Both the position numbers and the translations under genes were made by a program. Of a DNA stretch of 64,000 nt, positions 22,901 to 32,844 are shown one piece after another (the stretch's first letter is position 1; every line of letters begins with the position of its first letter). The notes under the pieces were generated by a model. The model was not told the DNA's origin. It did no database searches and was given only the letters and a program-made list of their open reading frames with translations. Source of the DNA: Sambucus nigra (taxonomy: Eukaryota; Streptophyta; Magnoliopsida; Dipsacales; Adoxaceae); NCBI GenBank assembly GCA_949130495.1, contig OX422216.1, positions 367,374,605-367,438,604 on the forward strand, read 5' to 3'.

Positions 22901-22947
22901 TTAATAAAGGAGTAGCTACCCGGTATTTAATTAGTCGGGGTGTCACA
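19943..22947 (+). repeat. D 3' LTR (3,005 bp)
   Basis: It pairs with the 5' LTR. It is 16 bp longer, mainly from an extra palindrome unit near 21080-21110 and small indels. It ends GGGGTGTCACA. Confidence 0.95.
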
Positions 22948-22952
22948 GAGCT
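22948..22952. repeat. Target-site duplication GAGCT, right of D
   Basis: Second copy of the 12460-12464 duplication. Confidence 0.95.
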
Positions 22953-23233
22953 TTCATGATAATGCTAAATCGAATGATAGGCATGTACTTAAATGCATTT
23001 TTTTTCTTCAAAAGGGTCATTTAGGACAGTTTTGCTATAAGCGTTTAAGTAGACAACAAAATGGTGTTAAAAATTTGTCCAAGATCCATTTAAAGTCTAA
23101 TGTTGTTAAGAATTGTTCTCATACTAATGTTAATTTTTCCCTATTTAAGACCGTTATTCCTAATGTCAAATCGAAGTGGGTTAAGAAAGATGATTTAGGT
23201 ACTCAAATGAGGAGTATCGAAATTTCAATCTAA
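22953..23233 (+). CDS. C gag-like protein, C-terminal part with the seventh knuckle
   Basis: This continues the frame of 10970-12464 exactly when D and one GAGCT copy are removed: the codon split across the junction becomes TTT (Phe), then HDNAKSNDRH. The total is then 591 codons plus a stop. It contains a seventh, damaged knuckle (CIFFLQKGHLGQFC, second Cys replaced by Phe) at 22994-23035, then a basic tail ending EISI. A poly-T slippage-prone run lies in the damaged knuckle. Confidence 0.82.
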
Positions 23234-23565
23234 TTTTTCTTTATTTTGTTTTAGTTTATTTGTTAGTACATTTTAAATTGCATACTCATGTTGTACTAAC
23301 TTTATTTTGTAGGATTCTTCCCTACCCTTTGTCCCTTTGAGACAAACAGGGGGAGAATTGGAGACTCTTTTGGTATTGTATTTTGAGTCTTTTAGGAATT
23401 CGTGCTGTTAGTTGAGCTTAGTACTCTTCTATGTTTGATTAGGACTCTTGTGGTTAGTAGAGTTATGTATCTTCGTTTGTTTTAGGACTCATGTGTATAG
23501 TCGAGTTATGTAATTTTTGTTGTTATTTGTTTTTGAGTCTCGGTTTTTGTTTGTCTCAAAATTGG
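23234..23565 (+). other. C 3' untranslated region
   Basis: No ORF. It contains GACAAACAGGGGGAGAATTG at 23341-23360, a purine tract resembling the internal ones of SIRE-type copia elements, and imperfect repeats of GAGT-TTAGGACTC-like sequence. Confidence 0.7.
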
Positions 23566-23579
23566 CCAAAGGGGGAGAT
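23566..23579 (+). other. C polypurine tract
   Basis: CCAAAGGGGGAGAT lies directly before the 3' LTR start TGAAAATC. Confidence 0.88.
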
Positions 23580-24652
23580 TGAAAATCTCATTCTTCTTAT
23601 GTTGGCTCAATCTTGAGACAAACAATTTTTTAGTTATATGCTCTTGCATTTTTTTTTTATTCAAATCTATTTTTTATATCTTAAATCATATTTTACTAAA
23701 TTGATTTATTATATAAATTATTTTTTGAAAAGAAAAATATTTGTTGTGTAATGTACAAATTATTTTTTGTGTCATATAATTTATTTATTTTTTCTTGTGT
23801 GAGTTTTGGTATTTTTCTGAATTTAAAGTTTATTTTATATTTCAAGTCTTTTATTTTATTTTACTTGATATATAAAATATTTTTTTTATTCAGAATATTT
23901 TTTGTGTTTTGGTACATAACTTTGTAGTATCATTTGTAATTTTTTATGAGTATTATTATTTTCGTGGACCTTATAAAACTATTTTTAATTTATTTTATGA
24001 GGTTTGAGTGTTTGGCCTAAGTGTTAAATAATCATGTTAATTAAATATATCCTTTGTTTAATTAATCAAACATTTTAACACAAATTAAATTTGGCATCTT
24101 TTTATTAAAATAAAAAAAAAGCCGTTGTTTTTTTTGGCAATTTCCGTTTTTGCCGTTGTTTTCTTTTGGGCTTTAGGGTTTCCATTTGGCTTTTAGTTTA
24201 AAATCTCTCTTTCTCTCCTCATTTTGTTACTCACTTTTTCGGCCGTCACTCTCCCCCTCTCATTTTTTTGGCTCTCTCTTTTCTCTCTTCATCTTGAGAT
24301 ATTTTGTTTGGGAGCTTTGATTTAAGTTTTTGAGATCCGATTTATAAGGTGTCCAGCGGTGTTTCTCTTCCCGGTCCGGCACTATTTTTTTATTTCTGTC
24401 TGGTGTGATTTTCGGCGACCCTCGGCCACGGTCTTGTGTGGTTATTTTTCGGTGAGTTTGGCTCCGGTTTTAAGGAGTTCGGTTGCTGGTCTTTTTCGGC
24501 CGGTTGATTTTTTCGGCGACCCTGTTTCCGGTGTGGCCTTATTTCCGAAGACTTTGTGGGGTAAGTTTTTTTATTATATATATATATATATTCTGCTATA
24601 TATACATACTATATATACATACTGTATATATCTACATATACATATATAATCG

Positions 24653-24716
<64 letters not shown>

Positions 24717-26916
24717 TATATATTTATATGATCTGTTATATTTATACCTATACATAAATATATACACACTTGGATATGTTGGTATTCATATATCATTTTT
24801 TTTGTGCTGCTATTTAAAGATTGATTCTAGTGAATCAATTTTTTTTGTTATATCTATTGCTCCACTGTTTAGATCTATAAGTTGTCCAGTTTGGTTGTTT
24901 AAATCTTGGCTTGTTGAAGTTTTGCTACACTAGATCTAAGAACTGTTTGGGACCGTTTTTTTTTGTTTTGTTTGTTTGGTTTAACAACAAAACGATTGTT
25001 GTTGTGAAATCACTTTTAGTAGATTTTTTTTATTTATCCATTGGCATTGACACTTGTAGTGTTAACCATTTTAGTTCCAATTAGTGTGTATTTTTTATTA
25101 ACTGATTGTGTTGAGATAATTGTGGTGGTGGCCTATTTGGACTAAAATCTGTCAAGTCCTTTTGTTGGGTGTTTGTTGTTGGAACATATTTTACACCCAA
25201 CTCATATAGTGTGTGTACACCTTTTATTGGACTTAGATTATTTTGTGTCACACACTGTTTATAAAAATAATCATTTAATCTGAATTAAAATTTATTTGGG
25301 TGTTGGGTATTTGTTGTTGGAGCTTAGTTTATACCCAACTCATTTAGTGTGATCACTTTATTTATTTGGACTATGATTTTTTTTGGGCAAACTTTATTTG
25401 GATAAATTTATTTGGACTAAAATTTGTTGGGACTGAATTTTAGTAGGTTTATTGGGTGTTTGGTTTGGAGAGTTTATTTACACCCATTTCAGTTTGTGTG
25501 TACACTTTATTATCAAGACTTATTTTAGTGTGTCACACATTTTTATTTATTTATTATTATAATTTGATTTAATTTATTTGGGATTAAAGATAATTTGATT
25601 TTTGACTCTAACTAGTTACACCCTCTAAGTTGAACTTTTGTGTGTTCACTTTATTTATTTGGGTTTAATTAGTGTGTAGTCTTTATATCACATCTTTATT
25701 TATTTAAATTTAATTTTAGTTAAACCCATCCGATTTTAGTGAGTCGAGTGCTACACTATTTATCTCGTACTCACTTGACTTGGATTGGACCATTTGACTC
25801 GTACACTTTTTATTGCCTAAGTTGAATACTTTTTGTTGTATTCTTTTATAACTTAAGGTAGTGTTTATGCGTGTATGAGTATTTAATCCAACCCTTGTCA
25901 TAGTATTGGTTATACTAAAATTGGAATTTAATATTTGTAATCTTATTTTATTTATTTTAATTAAGTCCCAATTTATATGAGCTAAGTGCTACACTTATTT
26001 ATCTTTTGCTCATTTTACTTGGACTTAATATTTTTAACATAACACCTATTTAAATTGATTCATATTATATTTGGTGTTAGGTTAATTTTTATCTTAGTTG
26101 CGCGGCACAATTGTTGGAATTTTATTTGTGGTCATTTGCGCCAACTAATTTGTTTTTAGAATTAATCTTTACTTGAATATTAAATATTAAGGAAGACCTT
26201 ACTTGTGTCTTGGGACTTAATATTTAAGCCTTCTTTTTAGTATTGATTAATTCAATATTGTCTTACCTTTCAATTAGTCCTTGATTGGTAATTTCTCTTG
26301 TCAATTAAAATAGATTTAAACCTTGGTTGTTTGGTCTATTTTTAAACAAGATTATTTTTGTTGTTCTGATTAAAACAATATCTATTATTATATTTGTGTG
26401 TTGCACAACTTCACAGGGTCTCGGGTTTGAGTGTGTCGTTGTGCGTGTGTAGTGAGTGAGTGATAGTCTCTATTACCGGGGTGTTATTGGGTTGATTGAT
26501 TTTCAGTCAAGTTGGGTTGTTTTAGACTAGGCTGGGTGTACGGATTTGTATTTGCTTAGTTTATTTCATTGGGGACTTGGAGGACTGTAATCTGTAACTC
26601 ATAATCGGTAATAGTGGACTTGGGTGCGTGTGTTGTCCTGGGACTAGGGACACGGGGTTTACCACTAAGGTGGGTTCCTCGAGAACAAATCTTGTGTCAC
26701 ACTCTACTTTTCCTCACCTCATTCTTAAAGGGAATTATTCTTTACATCTAGCATCATCACCTTTTACTTACTATTGTGCGTGAGTGTTTTCTCACTTAAA
26801 ATTTATAATAGATTTTTTATCAAAGATTAAAAGAGTTGAAGAATTTTTAAATAACCTAATACGCATTAGAAAGTACCCCTTGGTTCTTTCTAGTGTGACC
26901 CTTAAGGTACTTTTCA
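23580..26916 (+). repeat. C 3' LTR (3,337 bp)
   Basis: Direct repeat of 7119-10495, starting TGAAAATCTCATTC and ending TACTTTTCA. It includes the GC-rich island (24350-24566) with GTAAGT at 24561-24566, and a (TA)n tract at 24657-24711 longer than its partner. No gene. Confidence 0.93.
24657..24711. repeat. (TA)n microsatellite in C 3' LTR
   Basis: TA run of about 55 bp; it differs in length and context from the tract in the 5' LTR. Confidence 0.9.
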
Positions 26917-26921
26917 AAATC
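26917..26921. repeat. Target-site duplication AAATC, right of element C
   Basis: Second copy of 7114-7118. H1 sequence resumes after it. Confidence 0.93.
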
Positions 26922-27530
26922 AACTCTACTCTATGGAAGAATATCATTCAACAAAACCAGTTAGGATTCCAGTTCAAACTGTCAACACTAAAGGCTCGAA
27001 TAACCAAAGATATGATTGTTATCAGGCTTGTCTAGAATAACAATGTTTATATGATTCCAAAACATCGCCCTTGTGATGCGAATATAAATATTATCACCAT
27101 TCAAAGTCACATACAATCACTCATATTATATAGATACCACAGAATACATATATGTCCAACTCTCCAAAACCCATGTATGGACTGATTCAAATATAAATAA
27201 TAACTCATGTTATCCCAACAACATTCCATTGGATTAATAAGTGATGTTGGTGGAAAATTAGAAATTGAAATAATGCGAAGCATTAGTAAATACGATGCAC
27301 AAAAAAATGAATAAACTAAAAAAGTCAACACTACAACCAATATAAACTTTGATGTGCTGGACCCAAAAATCCACATAACTGAGTTGAAAAGTAAATAAGA
27401 GTATAAAACAAAAGATGAGAGATCGAAACTAAAATCATAAAAATTTGGAACCCAAAACATAACATTCTTAAAATAACCAAAGGTAACTAAGAATCACATA
27501 TCAAATAACCAACCATTGTTGTTTTTCCCC
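26922..27530. other. H1 interior, no recognisable gene
   Basis: AT-rich. The longest frame, 117 codons on the minus strand at 27107-27460, is Phe/Tyr/Leu-rich as expected for chance translation of AT-rich DNA. The first 110 bp could belong to the LINE or captured-gene region split by C, but I cannot show it. Confidence 0.4.
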
Positions 27531-27532
27531 CA

Positions 27533-27760
27533 TTATTGCATCTGCCACCACACCACTGCTACCCCAACTGCAGCAACGGTTAGCCCAGCAATTGCGGAGG
27601 GACGAGATGCACCCAACCCTAGTGCTGTGAGGGCCCCAGTTGTACCTGCCCCTAAACTAGCAGCCGTTGCCGAGCCGGGTGACATTACAGTTGCAGCAAG
27701 CGTTGCCATCTCGATCACCCATAGAACCACAACTGAATAATCTATGATTCACATGCTAAC
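27533..27760 (-). pseudogene. GC-richer fragment encoding a small-residue, hydrophobic peptide (possible captured exon)
   Basis: A 65-codon minus-strand frame rich in Ala, Gly, Thr and Val (TAASLGAGTTGALTALGLGA then AIAGLTVAAVGVAVVWWQMQ) would form one or two membrane helices. The block is much richer in G+C than its surroundings. Upstream on the minus strand a TTATTCAG sequence could be a splice acceptor. I do not recognise the protein. In a Helitron-like element a captured host exon is the most natural reading, but chance is possible. Confidence 0.4.
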
Positions 27761-27769
27761 CAAGAATAG

Positions 27770-29310
27770 TTGGTGTAATTCTTTAACTCAGGTAATAAAA
27801 ACCAACATAAAAAAGAGTATACCATATTCATAGGTCTTCAAAACAAACCATCTTATATATGGTGGTAGTTTCTCTGTTCCACTGGTGCTCCGTGCACAGT
27901 TGAAAATTAATCAGAGTAGTGTACGCATAAGCTGTTACATATAGTTAAATCTCAAACCCATAAGTTGTTACATACAATTGGAGTCAGAGCATGGTAAACT
28001 AATCAGAGTAGTGTACGCATGGTAAAATTAATAGTTTCAGTAAATGTTGCAAGTCGATGTTCCTAGCGCTGTTCGAGGGCTATTTTCAACGTTGTTCGAG
28101 GGTTGTTTTCAAGCTATTCAAAGTTAGTAGTCTCATTAAATGTCACTGGATTTGGTTCGAGTAACATTATTTTCTCCATATTTTATTTCTTTTTATTCTC
28201 TTATTATATTTTCTTCGAATTTGGTGCATTTTTCTATTAAATAGATCATGGAAAAAATAAACATAACATGTATATTACGAAATGAAACTATTAAGTAACA
28301 TGAATATTAGGAACAAAAATTATTAAAGAGCATAGCGGACATAAACAGGGCATGTACATGTTTATTAAAGAGCATGCGGGATATATATATGAATAAATAT
28401 ACTTATATCACAGTAAACACACATATACCACATGACATGTATCCATCACATTTCTCCTCGAAGTTGAAATGTCAATGATGAAAATTAAATTGAAAACAAA
28501 AGGATACCATTTAAGTAAAAAAGTGGACTCGGTAAACAAAACTCCACTTTTTTTTAGATAGTTTTATAAATGATACAATAAACAAAAGGATACTATTCCA
28601 GTATGAAAAATGCATGAAAGAATGCTGATTTTTAGATAGTTTTATAAAGGGGGAGAAGGATCTGCATAAATTTTATTTTTTCAGGCGTATAAAGAGTTTG
28701 TATACAAACATAAAATGGGTTGAGATGGATAGTTTTGAAATTTCAAAATCATTTCATTCAAAACAAAATGCAACAAGGAAATGATTTTCATTTTACAAAA
28801 ACTGAACGGTGAGAGGAAATGAATTCACCACCAGCTAAAGAATAGCATACGTCCTGCAATAATCACAACTGTGAAATGAATCTAGCAACTACTACAAACT
28901 TTAAAATGATGGATTCTATTTTTTTATTAATAATATGCTTCCTTAAAAGATAAATGAATCTCAAAACTACTTGCTTTGGTTTACAGAAGGGGGAGGACTA
29001 GTGTGATGATCAAGAGTGACATCACCGTCTTTTGGAAACTGCGCATTGCAAAAAAATAAAAATTGAAAATGATGAGGACATAAAAGATGGCCTGCAAATT
29101 ATATGACCAAAGATATATAACAAAAAACTTAAAAGATAGCTATAACCAAAATATATATAATAAACACAATTAAAATATGACCTGCAAATTAGATTATGGC
29201 ATGTATAGAGGACAGAAATTAAAATACTCACACTTGACACACCCCAAAGTGTACTTACACTTGACACATTACCAAGCATGCATTGAGTGACGACACTAAT
29301 TGCTCACCTA
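27770..29310. other. H1 interior, non-coding
   Basis: AT-rich DNA with a short local direct repeat (AATCAGAGTAGTGTACGCAT near 27910 and 28000) and GTTCGAGGG repeats near 28072-28106. No gene is supported. Confidence 0.5.
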
Positions 29311-29315
29311 ATACA

Positions 29316-29324
29316 TTATTATTG

Positions 29325-29367
<43 letters not shown>

Positions 29368-29370
29368 GAA

Positions 29371-29417
<47 letters not shown>

Positions 29418-29439
29418 AGAAGAAGAAGAAGAAGAAGAA
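29316..29439. repeat. Compound (TTA)n-(GAA)n microsatellite
   Basis: About 50 bp of TTA repeats runs straight into about 70 bp of GAA repeats with one interruption (GAG). It generates an ORF of poly-Tyr then poly-Glu, which is not a gene. Confidence 0.95.
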
Positions 29440-30918
29440 TCTGACATCAATCATATTTGCACCTTTCTAAAAAAGAATATGAAATACCTAAGAGATGTCA
29501 GCAAAAGAATTGAGTCCCCAATTTCAACATGGAAGTAGAGTTTGGATACTACACTGTAAGTTACGTACGCACAACTTCACTCATTGTTAAAAAAACTCAA
29601 GAAAATATATGATTTTCAATCACAGACAATAAAATAATTAAACACACTCCCTAGCCCTTCAATGGTATTTTCCACAATCAATACGTAAGAATATTTATAA
29701 AAAAAACAATACCCTAGTGCAATTAAAACTCCAGCGTCTGATAAACAACACCCTAGATGCAAATTGTTCATTCAAAATGTTTCAAACCTCATAACCCGAT
29801 TCAAACTGCTCATATAAAGCTTGAGATTCAAAAAGTCCTAAACGTTAAACTAACAAAAAAGACTGCTAAAAAAGTCGTAAATGTTAAGCTTGTAATAGCA
29901 ACTCTATGTTTGCATCTTAAAAAAAAAGACTGCTAAAAGAACCCCTCATTAAATTTCAAAGCCCCTCATCAAATTTCAAAAAACCAAATCTCTACGAAAA
30001 AGCCATACCTATAAACCTCCATATAGTAAAATATATCATCACAACATAATATTTAAGTTATAATGGGACTAAGAACTTAGCAAAAATGCTCTAAACACAA
30101 TTAACAAAATTTTCGTGCTTGAAATATAAAACATAATACTCTATCCTATTAGTAATCCTAACTTGAAGCAACAATGCTCAATTTTTCTATTAGTTATATC
30201 CTAAAATCAAAAAATATTTTAGTGAAACCCCTAATTTTAGTCATTTAGACCACCATATCGATACCACAAAAAATAACAACAAATTACCATAATAAAAACA
30301 CAGATCATAGAGGGAGACAAAAGATTATACCTGGTAATCAATCAAAGAAAACTTAATAACCCCTTTTAAAGCTCCAATAATCTGAAATCGAGATACATGT
30401 GTTAGTATCAAAGAATACAATAAATTGATTTGAACATAGATTAAATAGTATACACAACTACATATGAGAAAAAAAAAATTCGATTATATCTGCAAAACAA
30501 CCAAAAACTACACATGAGAAAAACAAAATCGCACCAAAGTACCAATTTTAAAAACCTAAAAAACCAAATCCTTGATTGCAAGTGTATAGAGATGATTAGA
30601 CAAAAACGCTTGATTGTAAGGGTATGAATATCAAGAAATGGAGAGAGGGAGAGAGAAAGAGATGAGTGATGGAGGAATGGTCATGGTTTTGGAGGGTGAT
30701 AGTGAGAGAAGAGAGTTTAGAGAGGGGGATAGAGTGTGTCAGGGAGAATAGATGGGTGTGTTTTGTGTGGGTGTGATTTCTCAAAAGTTTTGGCGGTATA
30801 ATAAATTTGGGGGTCAATCTTAGTCGTTGATTTGGTGAGTGGAAGATGTGTCAAAATCTAGAGCGTTATTCTTCTTTTACATTTTTGCCAATTCAAAACA
30901 AATGCTACTCTATTATAT
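29440..30918 (-). other. H1 5' portion, non-coding, with purine-rich stretch
   Basis: No gene is supported. A GA-rich strand at 30635-30735 (GAGAGAGGGAGAGAGAAAGAG) and a block TTTTGGCGGTATAATAAATTTGGGG at about 30788-30812 (read in two parts) match in layout the 5' part of H2 (53709-54045). This supports a common element family. Confidence 0.55.
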
Positions 30919-30919
30919 G

Positions 30920-30991
<72 letters not shown>
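30919..30991. repeat. (TA)n microsatellite at the H1/B junction
   Basis: About 73 bp of TA. It hides the exact 5' end of H1. B's LTR resumes at GCCAACATCCCTC. Confidence 0.92.
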
Positions 30992-30992
<1 letters not shown>

Positions 30993-32844
30993 CCAACATC
31001 CCTCAGAGTAACTCACAGGATGTGAATCTTTAAAATGCTATCATGCACTAAGGCATACACACCTCATCCCAGGCCACTGAGTCAAACTCTCACGCCAAAA
31101 CCTTATAAAATCGTACAAGTATTGGATGCGGTCATAGTTTCTTCGATAGTGATTCAAAACCATATCCAAATTACCTCACTTCGAACTTAAACCTCAAAGG
31201 GCACATGTGTGGCACTATGACTTGGGGTTCATACTTAGCCTACTGATTTTTGGGAAAGAAGATCACTTACATCGCGCAACCTACGATGATAGCACTAAAG
31301 TGGTATATTCACATAATTATATCATGCACAGATATATAATGATATACATAAATACTGCCTATATACCCATATATATTTTATCAAATGATTCCAGCTAGCC
31401 ATGCCAATTGCTTGTGGTACTAGGCCAATATTTTTCGAATATCATTGCCATTCGCAATTATTTAGTTATCCACTTAATTAATTGATTCTCATAATATGAA
31501 TTCTAGACACGTACAACTCTAAATCAGCATGCATCCCTATTTTCCTAAATTTTCCATCACAAATTCAATAATAAATCCCCGAATATAATTCACCCCAAAT
31601 ACTCTCAGTTTCACCTTACATAAAGTTTCCAATTAATTTAAGCCATAATATCAACTCATAAAATTTTCCAAAAGTCCAAAATTATCTCCGGACATCATAA
31701 TCAAAATTTAAATTTAAATTAAGAACGTCTTCATCAAATATTCCAACTTGTATCTAACAAGGCAGCCGAACCGGTTAAACTTGAGGGCTAATAGGTTCGT
31801 ACCTACGGAATGCAATAGTTGTTCCAATTTCATTTTTCAACAAGTTCAACCCCAAGTTAATAAGTCCCAACATAATATTCTCCAATAAAATTTCATGCTC
31901 AACCATTCTGAACATGGATTAGATTTATTTTAAACATACATCTCTCTAAATACGGTCACTTCATGGATTTTAGAAGACATCTATACATACGATAAAAATC
32001 TCCCTATCTTATAACAATTCATCAATATCAATCATCAAAGTTTATAACCCATATATCATTATGGGATTCAAATTCTAGATTTCAATATATTTTTATGAAT
32101 TCATTTGTAAAAAATCCCACCAAAAATCAATTCCCAATCATGATATGAATAAAAATTGAACACATAAATAAATAGTAAGATAATCACTTGCCTGAAGAGT
32201 CATAGTGTCTGAATTTACTTGTAGATGATAATTCAAATCTCCGAGTTCTTTCACAAATCTTCCAACATGAATTATCCTTGAATTTCTTTAGCTTTTTCTT
32301 GAGACTATTGAGTTTTTGTCCACTTTTCTCTTCACATTCTCTCTAACCTTTTGTTTTACTCAAAGAAACCTTTTGTATTTGTAAAATAATTGTTTTTTCC
32401 CTTAAACCTTTCATTTTATAATATAAATTCTGAAATTGCATTGTCACATTCCATTAAAAACACCCATATACTAGTCTCGACTAGTCTAAACAGCCCCGAG
32501 ACCCAAACACTACACTTGGGAACTTAATTTTGACTTTTTTGACCATTTTCAGATCAACCATGCACTCAAAATCAGCATTCGATACACCCATCATCAATTT
32601 ACCATCTTATTCCCAACATGATCCCACACGCGCGTCTCAAATAAGATACTATTAACCCATTGCTTTTACACACTTATGACATAATATAAAATAATGCAAT
32701 CTCGTTTACTTATCACACAAGTAAATATAATATCACATAATATTAATCCATTTCTCATTAATTAATATTTATATAAATTCATTTTATTTCTCAAATTAAT
32801 TAATTTACTATGACACATGTAATTCCAATATTTAGAACATTACA
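30992..32844 (-). repeat. B 3' LTR, segment 3 of 3
   Basis: Aligned by eye with 37716-38050 and then 54152-55714. Shared blocks include AATGCTATCATGCA, TTACCTCACTTCGAACTTAA, CATCGCGCAACCT, TTCCAATTTC with CAACAAGTTCAACCC, and ATATCATTATGGGATTCAAA. It ends GAACATTACA, equivalent to the GGGTATTACA end of E. Short ORFs inside are chance. Confidence 0.85.

Larger units (their letters stand above)
12465..22947 (+). mobile_element. D: defective Tekay/Del-type chromovirus (Ty3/gypsy) inside C's gag
   Basis: The 10,483-bp element has LTRs 12465-15453 and 19943-22947, termini TGTAATACCCC and GGGGTGTCACA, a Met-tRNA primer site, a G-rich polypurine tract and a perfect GAGCT duplication. The interior encodes gag, protease, RT, RNase H, integrase and a C-terminal chromodomain-like tail in the Ty3/gypsy order. 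Long LTRs, this order and the tail point to the Tekay/Del clade. The coding region is broken by several stops and frameshifts and lacks the gag capsid region. The LTRs differ at more than 20 positions, about 1%, so it is older than E. Confidence 0.95.
7119..26916 (+). mobile_element. C: large non-autonomous copia-like LTR element (gag only), interrupted by D
   Basis: C has two direct LTRs (7119-10495 and 23580-26916), each starting TGAAAA and ending TTTTCA, with a perfect 5-bp target duplication (AAATC). A primer site for initiator Met tRNA follows the 5' LTR, and a purine tract (AAAGGGGGAGAT) precedes the 3' LTR. With D removed, the interior is only about 2.6 kb and encodes one gag-like protein. 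No protease, integrase, RT or RNase H motif is present. This is the plan of a TR-GAG type non-autonomous element mobilised by a partner. The AGGGGGAGA blocks near the 3' end recall SIRE/Maximus copia elements (family knowledge). The superfamily is inferred. Confidence 0.88.
4803..30990 (-). mobile_element. H1: non-autonomous Helitron-like element carrying gene fragments and element C
   Basis: The outer ends are set by the break in B's LTR, which resumes near 30992. The left end, read on the minus strand, has a hairpin (GACTTCAGGCAC region, decayed stem) then GGTATCCG and CTAC followed by T. In the sister element H2 the same place reads CTAG then T with a perfect stem, the classical Helitron 3' terminus. 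The right end (minus-strand 5' end) lies in the (TA)n tract 30919-30991 and cannot be fixed. H1 and H2 share about 150 bp at the 3' end and a TTTTGGCGG-type block near the 5' end (30790-30900 against 53935-54045). H1 without element C is about 6.4 kb. I see no Rep/helicase coding. Class assignment is inferred from termini, target and gene capture. Confidence 0.68.

Noticed and set aside
27107..27460. 117-codon minus-strand frame in H1
   Set aside because: Phe/Leu/Tyr-rich composition expected from AT-rich DNA; no motif, no splice context.
29287..29538. Frame of poly-Tyr followed by poly-Glu
   Set aside because: Produced entirely by the TTA and GAA microsatellite.
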